Part shown: positions 23,913 through 48,904 of the stretch, piece after piece
Numbering within the stretch: the first letter of the stretch is position 1
Layout: every line of letters starts with the position of its first letter
DNA from: Monarcha castaneiventris obscurior
Taxonomy: Eukaryota; Chordata; Aves; Passeriformes; Monarchidae
Direction of reading: 5' to 3'
NCBI GenBank assembly: GCA_026261815.1
Contig: JAMPIT010000230.1
Coordinates: 38,648,501 to 38,712,500, forward strand
DNA: 64,000 nt
Position numbers and translations under genes: made by a program
Notes under the pieces: model-generated
The model's database searches: none
What the model was told of the DNA's origin: nothing
What the model saw: the letters and a program-made list of their open reading frames with translations, nothing else

Positions 23913-26900
23913 GTAAGTTAGAAGATTGAAGGGGTTGCAGGGTAATGTACCAGTTGGTCTGTCAGTTCGGGAAAGATTAAAAATCTGAAAAGATGAAAAA
24001 ACCTTAAAAAATGAAAAAAAATTAAGCTGCTATGGCAGCTTTGACTTAAAATCATTGAAAATTAATGTGAATGTGTTTATAAACAAAGAGGCACTAAACA
24101 TTAAAGCAGCAATGGGAGAAGTGCAATGTAAGTTTTGTTATGATGGGAGAGCTGCATGTGTATATGATGCAACCATCCTCTCACTTATACTGAGCATGTA
24201 TGAGCTTATTAGCAGCTGTTCGTGGTGCTGCTGCAATGCACACACACAAATACAGTAAGGATCTGCTTCATGTTGTCAGGTTTTGACACAGTTTTCATGC
24301 CTGATGGCATTACACTTTTGTGTGACTAGACCCCATCCTGGTGTATCCCAGCATATGGGAAGTCAGTCTTGTGTCCTCAAAAGGTGTAAGCACATAACTA
24401 CTGATAGATAATAATTTTAAAATTCAAAAAACATAATCCTCTTTAACATTGTGGTAAATTCTTGACATGCAAGCAAATACAAGGGTGTCAAATAAAAATA
24501 ATTGCCCTGTTGTGTTTTTTCGACTAAGGAGCATGGATAATACTCATTTACTTGACAGGGATGCCAAGGGGTTGTTTATGAATGCTTTCAAGACTACATA
24601 GATCTCTAAATATTGTCTCTTTTAATGAAAACTCCCATTAAAATTCAGACCTAAAAATCAGTAAAAATTCAGACTTTTTTAAATTTAATTAATTCCTAAT
24701 AGTTTAATTCTAACTGTATTTATATGTGTATTTTTAAATTTATATTTTTATACATTGGTCACTCAAAGCCTGTCCATTTAAACTGACTTTTACCTCACAT
24801 GGAACTAATATTTTAGCTTAGAACATTTTCAGGGACAGATCTTCAGTCTGTAGTGCTCTTTTGAGTTCACAGGAGCTTTACTGTTGTTTATCAAATGAAG
24901 CTCTGCCTTTGAAAGTCTACTTGTTGAAAAGCAACTGTCCTGATCTCATTTTTAGAAGATCTGTTAACCAGAGCCAGGAGTGAATGTTAATCAGTGGAGC
25001 CATATTTAAAATGCTACAAACACCAGTCCATTACATATAATTTCTCTCCAGCATGCCAGATCTTTTTAGAGTTCAGTCAAGTCACGCCATATTGTCAGTC
25101 ATAAGACTGATCCCATCTGAAGCAAGACAAAGACTCTGAAAGTCATCACCCACAGGCACTTTGCTTAAAGTTGCAAGCTGTTTTCTCTAGCATTGCTCAG
25201 AGACACGTGGAAGTAGGAGGATGATGTTGATACTGCCACTTCCACAGTCCACTCCAACACTGATTGAACAAAGTACAGGGCTGCCCAGAACAGCTTATGG
25301 CTTTGGAGTTGGTGTCCTTGGGCACTGGTGTTGAGGCACACTGTTTTATTTTGTTTAGCTTCAGTGAATCTGTTTGGGGGTGACCCAGATGGTCATTCTT
25401 CTCTGTGGCAAGGAGTGTGAGTCAATTGATTTGACTCCACTTCAACCTCTGCCTTATTCTTTTTGGGCACACAAGAGCAACCCACTTAAATTCCCCAGCA
25501 CGCCAGCTCCAGTGCTGTAGCTTTTATTAAAGAGGTCTTGCACCAGGATTTGCCTTATTTCGAAAATTTACCCTTTGACTCAAACCCTTGCCACCAGGGG
25601 ATTCAATTTTATAACATGTATAATGAAGCTGACCCAATTTTTAATTCAAGAAAACCTCGAGCTTTCTATGAAATAAGAGTGTAAGTATTTAACTGTTTTT
25701 CTGGTCATCCTTAGATGCTAATATTGAAGGCAAATTGTTGGAATTACAAAGCCATCTTCTTTCCAATCTACCCAACTACTTTCCATATCATACAGATACA
25801 GCCATTATTGACTGCAATGCCAGTGCCCTAAGTGAAAGGCCTTAGGCTGCAAACCACCTTTTTCTCCATTAGAACCTTTGCAGTCTTTTGGGTTTGGCCA
25901 TCCATGATGGTTAATATCTGTAGACATTACTTAATGTGACCATATAAAATCTGGACCTTCTTCTCACTGTGTTCAAAGGAGTGGTAGGTGCCTGCAAGGC
26001 CAGCAGTTCTGTACCTCAGCAGCATCAGCACCTTTGTAATAGATGGTTTTCCGTATCAGATGAAGAGAAGTATCTACTGCCTCTCTGACTGGTACATCTC
26101 AGGGCATGAAACATCTCTCAACAGCTTGAAAGAAATGTAAGATCTTCAGTAAAAAAAGACACAAATGTCACAAAAAACGATAATGCAGTGCAGGAAGGGA
26201 GATGGTCCCTCACTAGAAGTTTTGGAAAACCAAGAACTGAAAGCAGACTGGTATTTGCAAAGAAGAAGCATATCCAGACCCTAGAGAGGCAGCCAGCTCT
26301 GAATTGCCAGAGGTTAGGTACCTAAAAATGCCTTTGAGACTCAGGAACCACGTGTTTTCAAGACACAGAAAAAGTGTCTCTGACCGAAAGACCTAATAAT
26401 ATAAATGCAGGTAAAAGGACATAAGCAGAATGGAATACGTAATAAATTCTAAGCAGGATGGATTTGATAGCATTCTTCAAGTTAATTTTTCTCTGCATTT
26501 TCTTCTGTGCATTTTAGTTATAGGTCTTCATCCTCCATTGTTCTGCAAAACTGCAAAATTGTTTTCATTGCTGCAAAGAGGGTGTGAAATGCCAGACCTG
26601 AATAGGACTTTGTGGCAATGTGGAGGAACTGTATTTAGGCATCATTAACTCTTGTTAAAATCAGCAAGTTTTGTGGGCAGTGGGCCATGTGCACAGCTAA
26701 CCTTAAGCTTTGCATGGGATCCACTTGGGGAAGAAATCATGTGCTGGGGAGTTAATGGTAGCTTCAGAGTTTCTATATGTACTTCTTATGTAGGGAAGGG
26801 AGTTGGTGCTCACCTTGGTGCTGCTGAGACATGACTGTCCCAAGTACCTCTGCAGTGCATAGCTGCTGTTCACATGCTTGGCCCTAAATTCATCGGTGTT

Positions 26901-28141
26901 GGTGTAGCAGGGAAATTAACTTTGAGACTGCTCACACTGAATTTTTTTCTTGTCCTCTGTTTATAAAGGCTTTGATCCTACAACCATTCAGATATTTTTG
27001 ACACAGATTTTCTGATGTTGCAAGGTCTTATGACAAAGCTATGTTCCTGATCTTTCCTTCTTATGATGCTTTTCACTTTTTGTGGAACATCTTGCTATTC
27101 ACCCTGAGCCTGAGATTGTAAGACATGTTTACAGAAGCTTATAAAATGAGTGTCATAGGACTCTCTCAAGACTGTACATTTACTGTGTGGCTGTCTGCCA
27201 TTGCAGACCCAGTAATTGAAATGTTCATTTGCAGCCCTGCTTGTCTCTGGGCTCTGGAGTGATTGCTGTAGTGTAAACTGCTCGTTTAAATCATATGTCC
27301 TGCTGCATCACCCACCTGTGTTTGTTCATCTCTGTGACTAACCAGTCTCCAACTTTAAGCTGTCTTTGCCTGATGAAAGACTTCTGTTTGCAGTTTTTCA
27401 AGGGGGATACATTTTTTGTACCTACCCTGTGAAAAGTTTGTCATTTGAGAGCAACTGTTGAGTGATCCAAAAATTCTTCCTTAAATCCTTTCTCGTGATA
27501 AAACCAGAATTTTAAACTTCACGTTCTGTAATGCAAAATCATAATCTAGATCTCAGCAAAGCTGCTAAAGTCATTGCTGAAAATTGCTCAGTATGAATAA
27601 AGTTTATGAGAATGTTTTTTTCAAAGGGGCAGATTTTTAGTTTTGATTCAAATGTGTGTTTCTGCATTCAGTATTTGTGTGTTTGCTTTCTTCTCCCAGG
27701 CCTGCATTTACTCTCCTTTTAAGCCTACCATGAAAAGAAACAGCTAACACTGTAATACGCTGTGCAAAATAATACAATGTGTTTTTCACTCATCTGAAAG
27801 ACACTTGGTCAGCAGCAATTGCTTCAGGCCTGAAGGTCAGAGTTTATCTGTGAATAGCCAAAGAGTGAGAAAACTTGTCAGTGTCAAAATTATTTGCTTA
27901 AGGAACTAAAAAGGGCTATTTTTTTTTTCCTCACCAAGAGAGGTGCAAGTAAGTTGGTAGTCAGGACAATGCCAGATTCCCCTGGCAGCAGAAAATACAG
28001 CCTGTGCCAAGTATAGCCTGAATTTTTGGATACATGTCAAATGGCACTGCTTCTGTGAAAGCTGAAGTTAAATCACAGCAAAATCCAAAACATGAATTGC
28101 AATTTCAGCTCGTGAGCTTTCCCCAATCTCTTCTTCTGTAG
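23913..28141 (+). other. TGFBR2: TGFBR2 intron 4
   Basis: The intron runs from GTAAGT to a TTCTTCTGTAG acceptor at 28131-28141. It contains AT-rich stretches (24640-24760) but no repeat family or gene I can recognise. Confidence 0.9.
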
Positions 28142-39780
<11,639 letters not shown>

Positions 39781-40065
39781 CGCGTGCCCAAGAGCTCCGG
39801 AACGGAGGGAAGTCGCTCCTAGACATGTTCACCTTGGCAAAGGAAGGAGTCTTGATCAGTGCCTTGACTTGCTTCCTGGAGGACTGAGGCTGTCACTACT
39901 CCCTTTAGGCTCCAGCTCTGGACAGGGAGATGTATCCCGGGAATTAAAAGCTGGGGGAGTAGCCGTCATACTCTAGCATTGGCGGCCGGCACCATGTCGT
40001 AGGAGGAGCTATGTATGGTAGCACTTCCTCAGGAAATGAGATTTGAAAATAGCCAATAACATTAT

Positions 40066-40073
40066 GCACTTTA
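40066..40073 (+). promoter_or_regulatory. TGFBR2: miR-17/20/93/106 family seed match (8-mer)
   Basis: The octamer GCACTTTA is a full 8-mer match for microRNAs with seed AAAGUGC. It sits about 290 bases after the stop in the 3'UTR part that resembles human. TGFBR2 is an established target of the miR-17-92 and related clusters in mammals. That it works in this bird is inference. Confidence 0.7.
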
Positions 40074-40108
40074 TTAATGCCTGTATATAACTATGAAATT
40101 GCTATTTT

Positions 40109-40183
40109 TATATATATATATATATACATATATATCTATAAAATGTGTGTGTATGTGTATATATATATATCTGTATATCTATA
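40109..40183 (+). repeat. TA-rich simple repeat in TGFBR2 3'UTR
   Basis: Alternating TA and short TG runs fill this stretch. The human 3'UTR, as I recall it, has a similar TA tract in the corresponding place, directly after TTAATGCCTGTATATAA. It could fold back on itself in RNA. Confidence 0.9.
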
Positions 40184-41470
40184 AACAGCCATGTCCTGGG
40201 GAAAAGAAAGTTACTAAAAAAAAGTGCTTCCAGGAAATTACCAGTGCATTAGAAATCCCACCCCTTAGGGAAGGAGCCTGGGGAGACTGGTATAGCACCA
40301 CACCAGCAATTGTGCACTAAGCGTTCTGCCAAAAAATAGGACTAAAATGCAATAAGAAGATGACTTTCACATCACGTGCTGTGACCACCTGGCTGTGGTC
40401 CTGCTGTTCACAGTTGCAGGAGCAGCCTCACAGCAGACAGGCCAATTTGACTTTGCAGTTGTACTTTACATGGTCCTGTCTGCAGCACATTGTGGAAGGT
40501 TCAGGAATGTCTTTTCCCTCTCATCTTAACTAAAGTCCTCAAAGTGTCCCAGAGCAAGCGTGTGAGGAGTTTTGGTCCTTCTCACATGTGTGTTTTGTTA
40601 TAGAGTTCATTAATGTTGTATGTTTATTGCTTTGAATTCGTGCTGCTTGTAAGCAGGTTGCAAAATATCAGCAGGATGAGTTTTCCCCTCCTCCCATCCC
40701 CACCCCCAAACCATACAGAATGGGACAGGGCCAGCAACAATCCAAGCAGATGTTTTATATTTGCTGTGCATTCTGAGTGCAGGCAGTACTATTTTTTTTC
40801 CCTTTCTTTTACCTTGATTGTGTCGCTGTAAGAACAAACATTTTTTTTTTACCTGTACAGTGTGTCTAATTGCTGGACAAACCACAGTCTGACTCTGTTC
40901 TATGCTTTCTAAAGTGAGAGACAAAAACCGGTGCCTTTATTTTTGCAAAAAGACCTTGGAGGTGAGGGAAAGCTCCATAGCAATAGGTTAATGGCATATC
41001 CTGCCCTCAGCATTGCTTGCATTTAGGGCTGCCTCAGCAAGTCAGCAATTCACAGAGTAAAAAAAAAAAACAAAAACAAAGAAAGTTTTTCAGCAGGATC
41101 CCTCAGACATTGCTTACATTCTTTCAGTTCCCCAAAATGCTTAAGACAGTTGGCATCACATTAGGCCTATATACATGACAGCAGTGTGTTTAATAAGTGC
41201 TAAAAATTTTGTCTTTAGGTGTTTTACAGTGATTTATCCACTTCTCTCTTCCTCATGGCATGTCAGCAGGCCTTGCAAGTTAGAAATTCATCCAGCAGAA
41301 ACCAATCCTGGACAGATGTATCTGGTGTGATTTATTAAACACCTTTGACAGATAAACATCGATATTCCTCTCAAAGATGTTGCCATGCAAGTCAATAGGA
41401 ATCATGCTTATTCAAATAGGAGTTAAGATTTATGATGGCAAATACTTTATTTCAAATGGGTTTGTAACTG

Positions 41471-41471
<1 letters not shown>

Positions 41472-41503
<32 letters not shown>
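41472..41503 (+). repeat. T(32) homopolymer in TGFBR2 3'UTR
   Basis: This is an uninterrupted run of 32 T in the sense strand, giving a poly(U) tract in the mRNA. It may be slippage expansion of a pyrimidine stretch; no retroposed body is visible next to it. The exact length may be unreliable, because homopolymers are error-prone in assemblies. Confidence 0.9.
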
Positions 41504-41508
<5 letters not shown>

Positions 41509-41957
41509 AACTGCTCAGAAATATTTAAACGGAGTGGGGAAAAACCTCCACACCTACAGTGGAAGTCAGAGGATACTATGACAATTTTGTAGGGATGGAA
41601 TGTTGTAAAGTTGCAGGGCCATAGGCAGAGGTAGGAGATGTGGGTGGGGAGTGCATCCAGGCAGGTAGGAGGTCACGGCCCATTTCTCTTCCTCCATCCA
41701 CAAAGAAGGTCAAGGAATGGCAATGAGTAGTTCCTGACAGTACTGACGTTTTTATGGGGTTTTTTAACACTACATGTAAAGGGAAATTTTTACTCTTTTA
41801 AGGAATATTTCACCTGTACATCATGTATGAAATAGGAATGTGAGCAATATATACTCTTGTATATCAAAATTTTCAAACACTTAACTTGCTTTGTAAACTG
41901 TTATGAGGGGGTTTTTGTCTTGTTTTGTTTTGTATAAATCAAATGTTTATTGGAGCA

Positions 41958-41963
41958 AATAAA
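41958..41963 (+). terminator. TGFBR2: TGFBR2 polyadenylation signal
   Basis: A canonical AATAAA lies in the context TTATTGGAGCAAATAAAATA, followed by T/G-containing sequence. It lies at the end of the conserved-looking 3'UTR block and matches the position expected from human. Cleavage is expected around 41975-41985. Confidence 0.85.
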
Positions 41964-42304
41964 ATAACACCAACTCAATTTAGTCTCTCATCTCTGGAGC
42001 ATCCAGGATAGGGAGAGTGCTCTTCCTAAAATGAACCCTATCCTAAAATGATTCAAGTCCATTCCTTCCCACCAGGGTCCTGAATGTTATGCTCAGTGTG
42101 TCCAATGTGCATGTGCCCTGCTTTGCTAATGACTCCTTCCCCCAGTCACCGCCCTGCCCTTCAGCAGAACAGCACTAGCAGATAGCCAAACTTGCCAGCC
42201 CCTTAGCCTCTGCACTGTTATACCTTCACTAGTCTCAAAGGAAGGGAGGGAGAAAGGGTTTGCAGCTGATGCTTTCTTCCTTCTGGTTTGCTCAGGTCTC
42301 AGTG

Positions 42305-42415
42305 TGGATGTGACTCTTACAGACCTGGTTTGGTCACGGACTTGGCAGTTTTGGGTTAGCTATTGGTGTGATCTTAAAGGTCTTTCCAACCTAATGGATT
42401 CTATGGTTCCATGAT
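42305..42415 (+). mobile_element. CR1 LINE 3' tail fragment
   Basis: This short, sense-oriented CR1 3' end reads ACTTGGCAGTTTTGGGTTAG, then GATCTTAAAGGTCTTTCCAA and a tail ATTCTATGGTTCCATGAT. It lies about 330 bases beyond the TGFBR2 polyadenylation signal. Confidence 0.9.
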
Positions 42416-44110
42416 AAGGCCATAGTTAGACCCCATTCTATTATTAAGTGAGCCAGAAGACAGCCCACTAAATCTGTGTCACTGAGAAGTGTGTGATTAA
42501 TGTGCTTGTGCCTTACAGCTACTGCTCTCCACCTTTTTAAGCTGATACCCCTCCTATGGAAGACATGCAGAGCACAGGCACCAAATAAACAAAGAGCAGA
42601 TACCTCCCTCTGCCCTCTTTGAATTGCCTTGAATGTCACTTGGGTTGAATCTAAGCCTTTGCACAGGGTGCAGTTCACCGGGGTCTGCTATTGGCATTTG
42701 AGATGCTCCAGACATCACCATTTTTGTCACTGATTGCATTTTTGTGCCAAAACCTCCACTGGCCCTCATACTTGGCTGCATTGAATATCTCCTTTTGAAC
42801 CTTCAAGTGTGGATACCTCAAAGAAGCACCCACGTGTCTCCATTCATGAGTCAATGGCAGGGGCATCTGGGCCCATTGCTGTGCTTGCTTGTCGTCTGCT
42901 CCACGGTCAAGTTCAAAACAGGCACCTTAAATCAGGTAGCTCAAGGCCTTGTGGAATTTTGAGCATGTCAATGAGTTCACAGCACATCAGTGATTTCATA
43001 GTGTCTCTGGGCACACAGTGCTCTGAACAGAGCAACACACACAGCCAGTGTCAGGTGTGCAAAGCACAGTGGCCACATCTCATCTACAATCAGCAAAATG
43101 AGGGCTTTGGGAAGGAGGCCCTGCCTAGGCGCCCCTCAAGCAGACAGCCACAGGTGACCAGCTCTTCCTTCAAGCCAGCTACCCTCTGCCAAGCATAGAA
43201 CAGCTCTCAGCTTCCCAACAGGCATGCAAAGGCTCACTGCCCACACCTCTGTGGTTTCCAGCAGTGCCCTGCTGAGCCTTGGCAAGCCAAGCATCCCTGT
43301 GGCTGGCCCCAGCGTGTGCCAGTGCACTGGTGGCAGTGGCCACCCCTCAGCAGTCCCCACCACTGGCCACATATTGGCAAAGATCTTCAGGCCCCGACAT
43401 CCTGTTTATGCTGGCTCAAAGTCTGAGTCCTTTTGGCATAACACAGCAAGCAAGTGTTGCAAATGCATTTTTTAACTGTAGCAGGCAAATTCCACAGATC
43501 TTTCAGTCTTGAAGTACACCATATCCTGGAAATAAAGTACCCTATATACTTTCAACAATTTTTTTTCAGGTAAGGCTTTTGCCCACCTTTCTTATCCTAA
43601 AAAAATGTATTCTACATCCTACTGTGAGCAGCTCTTAATTAGTGTGTCGGTCAGCACTTTATCACCAGGGTACACAGCAAGGAGGCTCCAGCTGTGCAGT
43701 GCAGAAGGCAGCCCTTGGGTTTACTGCTGAGCCATGCCTTGGTCTGCATTGGTTAGGGAAGTTTCCCAGTGCAGCCTGCCTCTGTGTCGCCAGTTCATGT
43801 CATTTCCAGCACAGTGGGGATTTCATTGCATTCCAGGATATTCCCAACTGCTCCTGGAGTAGACAAGAATGATAAAAGAAGGAAAAATCATGACCCAGCT
43901 CCTGAGGAGAAAAAAAAAGAAATACAGAAGAAGTATTAAGACATCATTATTCCAAATGCACCTGGAGACAAACAAGGCTACATGTAAAGCACCTGCAATA
44001 CTGTCCTCTTGTCAAGCCAGCTGTACTGGGGCCCAAGGGCTTCCTTTGCTTCCAGAGGAACATTTATTAATTTATTTCCTGATGCTTAGTTCTTTCTCTC
44101 TCTCCTGCTT

Positions 44111-44148
44111 GCTTTTTTTGCCTTTTTTTGCCTTTTTTTTTTTTTTTT
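44111..44148 (+). repeat. imperfect (GCCTTTTTTT)n and T run
   Basis: Two to three copies of a GCC plus T7-8 unit lead into an 18-base T run. This is a simple repeat without other content. Confidence 0.8.
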
Positions 44149-47100
44149 GGCATTATGTTTTTAATAAAATGCTGCCTGTGGCAGTTTTTCCCTCTGGCTA
44201 CAAAGAAGATGGAGTGAATACTGTTCCAGACTGTCTGCCTGTTCCTGAATGCAGTTTGGCTGCCTTCATGCTGCTTATTACTTGGCAAACATTCCTGCAA
44301 GTCGGTGCACACCATGTGCTTGTTGAGAAGGCTCTTCCTGGGGGGGGATGGCAAAAATTCAAGCCTCAGCCTGGGTCAGTATAAGTGACGCACCTCATTG
44401 CAAGATTTTGCTGCTTGGTTATTGTTTTCTTTCAGGCACCTGTGTCCTACCAGGTTACATTTCCCAGCATGACCCACAAGACTTAGTTTGCCTGAGCCCA
44501 CGGTGCCCCAGCCTGGTTGGCTGAACCCCATTTCCTCTCCATGCCTTGACCTACTGGCAGCTCTCATCTATTTTTGACCTCAGAAGCTGAATGGCTTTGC
44601 TCATGGGCAGAAAGCTGGAGACAGTCAGTGGTTTGTTGAAACACAGCCAAATTGTGAGGCTCCTGAGAGGACCAAGCCCAGGAAATAGATTTAAAATTCT
44701 TGACTAATGAATGCTTTGAGCACCATATAATCACTTCATGAAGAGGCAAAGGCAAAAGGCAGCTCATAAATTATCTATTGTGAATTATTTGCTCAGCTAT
44801 AATAGTGATAAAACAATCTCTTCAGACAGTTTCGTTTAGGTAGCTAAACTCTTAAAAAGATTAGACAGTCACCTGATCAAGTTTGGCCTGATTAAACCCT
44901 CACTGCTGAAATGTCTCTCTCACAAACGTGTTGCCATGTGAAACCAGGGAGAGCAAAGATGCCTGGCATTTCTTCCCAGGCTGGCCCTTTCCTGTGTTGC
45001 AGGAGGGAGCACTCACAGCTGAAAACACTTCTTCTCCTCTGCTGCAGCAAGGATTTTCTGTGGAAGAAGAAACAAAAAGCAATTCACCTTGCTCTCTTTG
45101 TTCACTCACCCGTGGCTTCAAGGCCAGGCTGCCGGCAGCCCCTCCCAGCCACTCCTCTTCCCCAGCACCTTCAGATGCCCAACAGGGGCTGCACAGTGAC
45201 CTCCCTCCTGCCTCCGGTTTTGGATCCGAGTGCTGATCTTTCTCTCATGAAAACTCCCCTCTGTTTGTGTCTCAGAACAAGACCTGCACCAGATATTGGG
45301 GCTTGAGAGCTGAGATCATCAGCCTTGCCTTGCACAGCCTCCCAAAGGGCTCCTCACCATTGTTTCTGATCAGGCTGGAGCCGTGGCCTTCCTCCCCTCT
45401 GCCCCCAGCCTCGTCTTTACCCCGACAGGGACTGCCCTGACCACTGGGGTCTGTCCTCCAGAAACAGCACCTGAGCAAGCAAACCCATTGCATTTATCTG
45501 TTTAACACACAGCCCCTTGGCTCATTTAGAGCAGGAGCGATGCAGAGGAAGCAAAGCCCAAGAGAGCCACACATCAGATGTGTTTCTATGAGCTTGCATG
45601 GACATGGTGATCAGTTTTCTGGCCAGATTTACAGTCCTTCTGCTCCCAAGAGTGGTTGCACTCCCATCGGACCCTCATCCCTGGACCACAGTTGTCTCCT
45701 TATCTTTCTGAAGGAGAGTCCAACCACATAATCTGCTCCTGGCACCCCTGGGGTGAAGCTTCCATCAGTTTGTAATCCACACAAGCAACTTGCATTAAGC
45801 CCCCCAACCTCACCCTCAACTCTCGCCCCCCTCCCCATGAATCCCAGGCATTGAGCCAGGAATTAAGAGCCCTACAACTTCTCCAGCCCTGCCAGAGCAG
45901 GGGTTTCTGTATTGTACAGCTCAGCCGCCTGCCAGTGTAACATAAAGATCTCTGAAATGTCCCAGTTTTTACAGAGTGCTTCAGCCACCAGCTGGCAGTG
46001 TGTGAGGTATAGGGAAGTGCTTTATTTTGGATGAACTAAACCAACTTGAGATGCAGGACCTGTTACCAGAGTTGTATGCTGAGCTATAGAAATGGAGCTC
46101 CCTCCCCAACCTCAATAAAGCCCAAACCCGCCACTTCCCGTGCTGCACAAAGAGCTCCAGAAATAGATCTCCTTCTGTTAAAAATATGCCAGGGTCTTCA
46201 TGATTCAGCATTTCAGGAGACCATTTAAGGTTAGAAATTTTTTTACAGAAGCTATTGACTGCATCTAATTCCTGGTTTTGCTTGAAGATGAAAACTGTCT
46301 TTCTAATTCTCAAACAGAAGCCAGGATAAACTTCTCAGATAAACACCTGTCTGCCTGTGGCTGCAAATGTTCAGCTCTTGAGGCTGGGCTTTATCTGACT
46401 TCCTTACACATGTATGTGAATGCTGAGAGGATCTCTGCACTCACTTATTAAGGCTATGCTATGACTACCCAGTAAAATAAGGTTCTAAAGATATCCATAT
46501 TAAATTGGGAATATGTTGTTTGGCAACATATAAGAAATGCTTCCCCAGACCCAGGAGTGCCAAGGTTTGTTGCTTCAGAGATTGAGATGGAAATACAAGG
46601 CCTACTCTGGGGTCTTTCAGTGCATTTTTACAGTGACTTTTTGAGAATCATTTAAATTAAAATACTATTTTTTGAAAGAGCAAAGATTTTTATGTGCCTA
46701 GAATGACAAAAAGAGTCTTTCATCTTTGATCCGACAAAACTGAAGTAAAGGCTGTCAGGGAAAGGACCCAGCTCATCTGCTCAAAACAACTATGTGGTGC
46801 TGCCACCAAGGAGAATTACAATTTGCAGCACATGGGTTAGCAGACAGCATATTCAGGAGTAGCCCATCAATAAGACAGGCACTAAGAAAGCTGAAGATAA
46901 TAACTGCTGATACTTGAATCCACACATTTCTGGAAAGATGAGGTTTCCTCCTTTCGTCAAATTAAAGTCAAGCTACTGATTCTCTTCAACAAAAATACTT
47001 GCTTTCCATAAGCCATCTGGTGCTTCTGGAGGCAGAAGAAAATAGGCCATACCTTTAATTAGCTAAAAGGTTTAGACAGGACATAAATCTCATACCAAGA

Positions 47101-47269
47101 CTTTTAATTTTCCAGTTGTTAAGTCCTGTACAGTTTTGCACAGACCAACTCATGTACTTTGGCTACCACCCCTTTTGTTCATCTAAGCCCTGTGTGAGAA
47201 GCAGGAGCAGTGTTTGTGTGACATAGCATCACTGATGCTTCAGCCTCAACACTGAGGAAGAGTACAGAA

Positions 47270-47513
47270 GCAACTTGCAGGGGATTGGATATCAGGAAAA
47301 AGCTTTTCACCCAGAGGGTGGTTGGGCACTGGAACAGGCTCCCCAGGGAAGTGGGCACAGCACCAAGCCTGACAAAGTTCAAAAAGTGTTTGGACAATGC
47401 TCTCAGGCACACAGTGTGACTCTTGGGGCTGTTCTGTGCAAGGCCAGGAGCTGGGCTCAATGATCCTGATGGGTCCCTTCCAACCCAGCTTATTCGGTGA
47501 TTCTATGATTCTA
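47270..47513 (+). mobile_element. CR1 LINE 3' end fragment
   Basis: This is a sense-oriented CR1 tail with GGATATCAGGAAAAAGCTTT, CACTGGAACAGGCTCCCCAG, GGGTCCCTTCCAACCCAGC and ending GATTCTATGATTCTA. It is strongly 5'-truncated. It belongs to the same subfamily type as the copy ending at 52641. Confidence 0.94.
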
Positions 47514-48904
47514 AGTATTTCTTGTAATGCTTACAATGGCATAGTGGAATGCTCCTGTGATTTGAGCATAAGGACATCTCCCATTAAGCAGCAGGTTGTT
47601 TAGCCTGTGTACATCTGGAAAGGACATGTAAGCCTTATGAAAAAGGGAGGAAAAACCCCCATAATTTCATTTTAATGTAAGAATGTTAACATTAATTTTC
47701 TTGCCTTGAAATAATTTCTGGAATAGTTGCTTTAGGAACCTAACCCAGAAAAGCCATAGGAAATGGAAGAAAGAATTTAAATTAACTTGTTTCAACATTT
47801 CTCAATTGTTTAGGTTAATCACAGTAAACCAAACAGGATCCAGCCATACTTAAACACAGCCTTTGCCCAAGTATAAACAGTTTACTCTAGCCATGACACA
47901 CAACCAGACAAAATTAATTCCTGATCTGGGGAAGAGCCTAATTTGCTTTTATTAGCTCTAGATGAAAACATTTTGGCAGAATAAGGTTTGCTTTTCAATG
48001 TGAAAGTCTCAAAATCTCCTGAGAGCGAGCAGGCAATGCAGCAGTCTCACCATCCTTCCCCACGTCATCAGCTTGGCCCAAACGTGTCTCCCGCAGCCAG
48101 GTGGGAGCAGAGCTGTGCAGGGAGCTGGAGGCAGCCTGAGCATGGGCAGCAAATGCTCCCACAGCCTGGAAAGAAGCTGCCTACTCCATGTGCTTCCATG
48201 GCTTGCTTTGGGACCATCCCTTCGCTTCACCAACGCTGCTCACGTCAATAGGTTTGACTTCAGCAATTTAACTTCTCATGTCCATGGATTGCAGGCAGGT
48301 TTTCAGTACTGACACCATGCTTTGCCCACCAGCACATGGAGAGTGCCCACAGAATAGCTTAAAGGTTGGTTGTTCTATCCTTTAGGTGCCTTCACGTTAG
48401 TGCTAAAAATACAAAGTATTTAGTTCAAAAATACAAGAAAGAAATACAATGGATTTTTACAAAAAATTTTTTGACTTTTGTCTTGGGGTGACTATATGAT
48501 GTGTATCCCCTATCACGGCTCTATGCCAGAAAATTTTTTCATTTTCCATTTTCCAATGAGCATTTTTACAATCCTTGCTGACACCTGATTGCCATGTGGG
48601 ATGGCTAGGCTGGAGCTCACTATTTTTGCACTACTTGTCCTGATGTGCAAAATCACATTAGCTTCTAGAAGAGATGGAAATTTATTTCATGGACAAACGC
48701 ATGAAATAAGCTTTGGATACAGGGTCAGAAAGGTCAAATGCTGATGTTCATCTTTTTCATCTCCTTTTCTGTATGCACAGCCAGCACATCAGCAATAGGA
48801 ATGTATGAATGCTACGGAGTCAATGCGTCCTCTTTACCATCAGCAACACACTTCTTGCTTGGACCACATATCTTGTCAATCATAAAATTATTAACTTGAG
48901 GATA

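Larger units (their letters stand above)
39781..41980 (+). other. TGFBR2: TGFBR2 3' untranslated region
   Basis: The transcript tail extends from the stop codon to the strong AATAAA at 41958-41963. Two parts resemble the human TGFBR2 3'UTR as I remember it: the start (about 40020-40140, including AATAGCCAATAACATTATGC) and the last 400 bases (about 41560-41975). The middle is not recognisably alike. Within it are a miR-17-family seed match, a TA tract and a 32-base T run, listed separately. The end is inferred from the signal, not from transcript data. Confidence 0.85.

Noticed and set aside
43869..44384. 171-codon plus-strand open frame downstream of TGFBR2
   Set aside because: It runs through A-rich and T-rich simple sequence (a phenylalanine run from the T tract) and resembles no protein.
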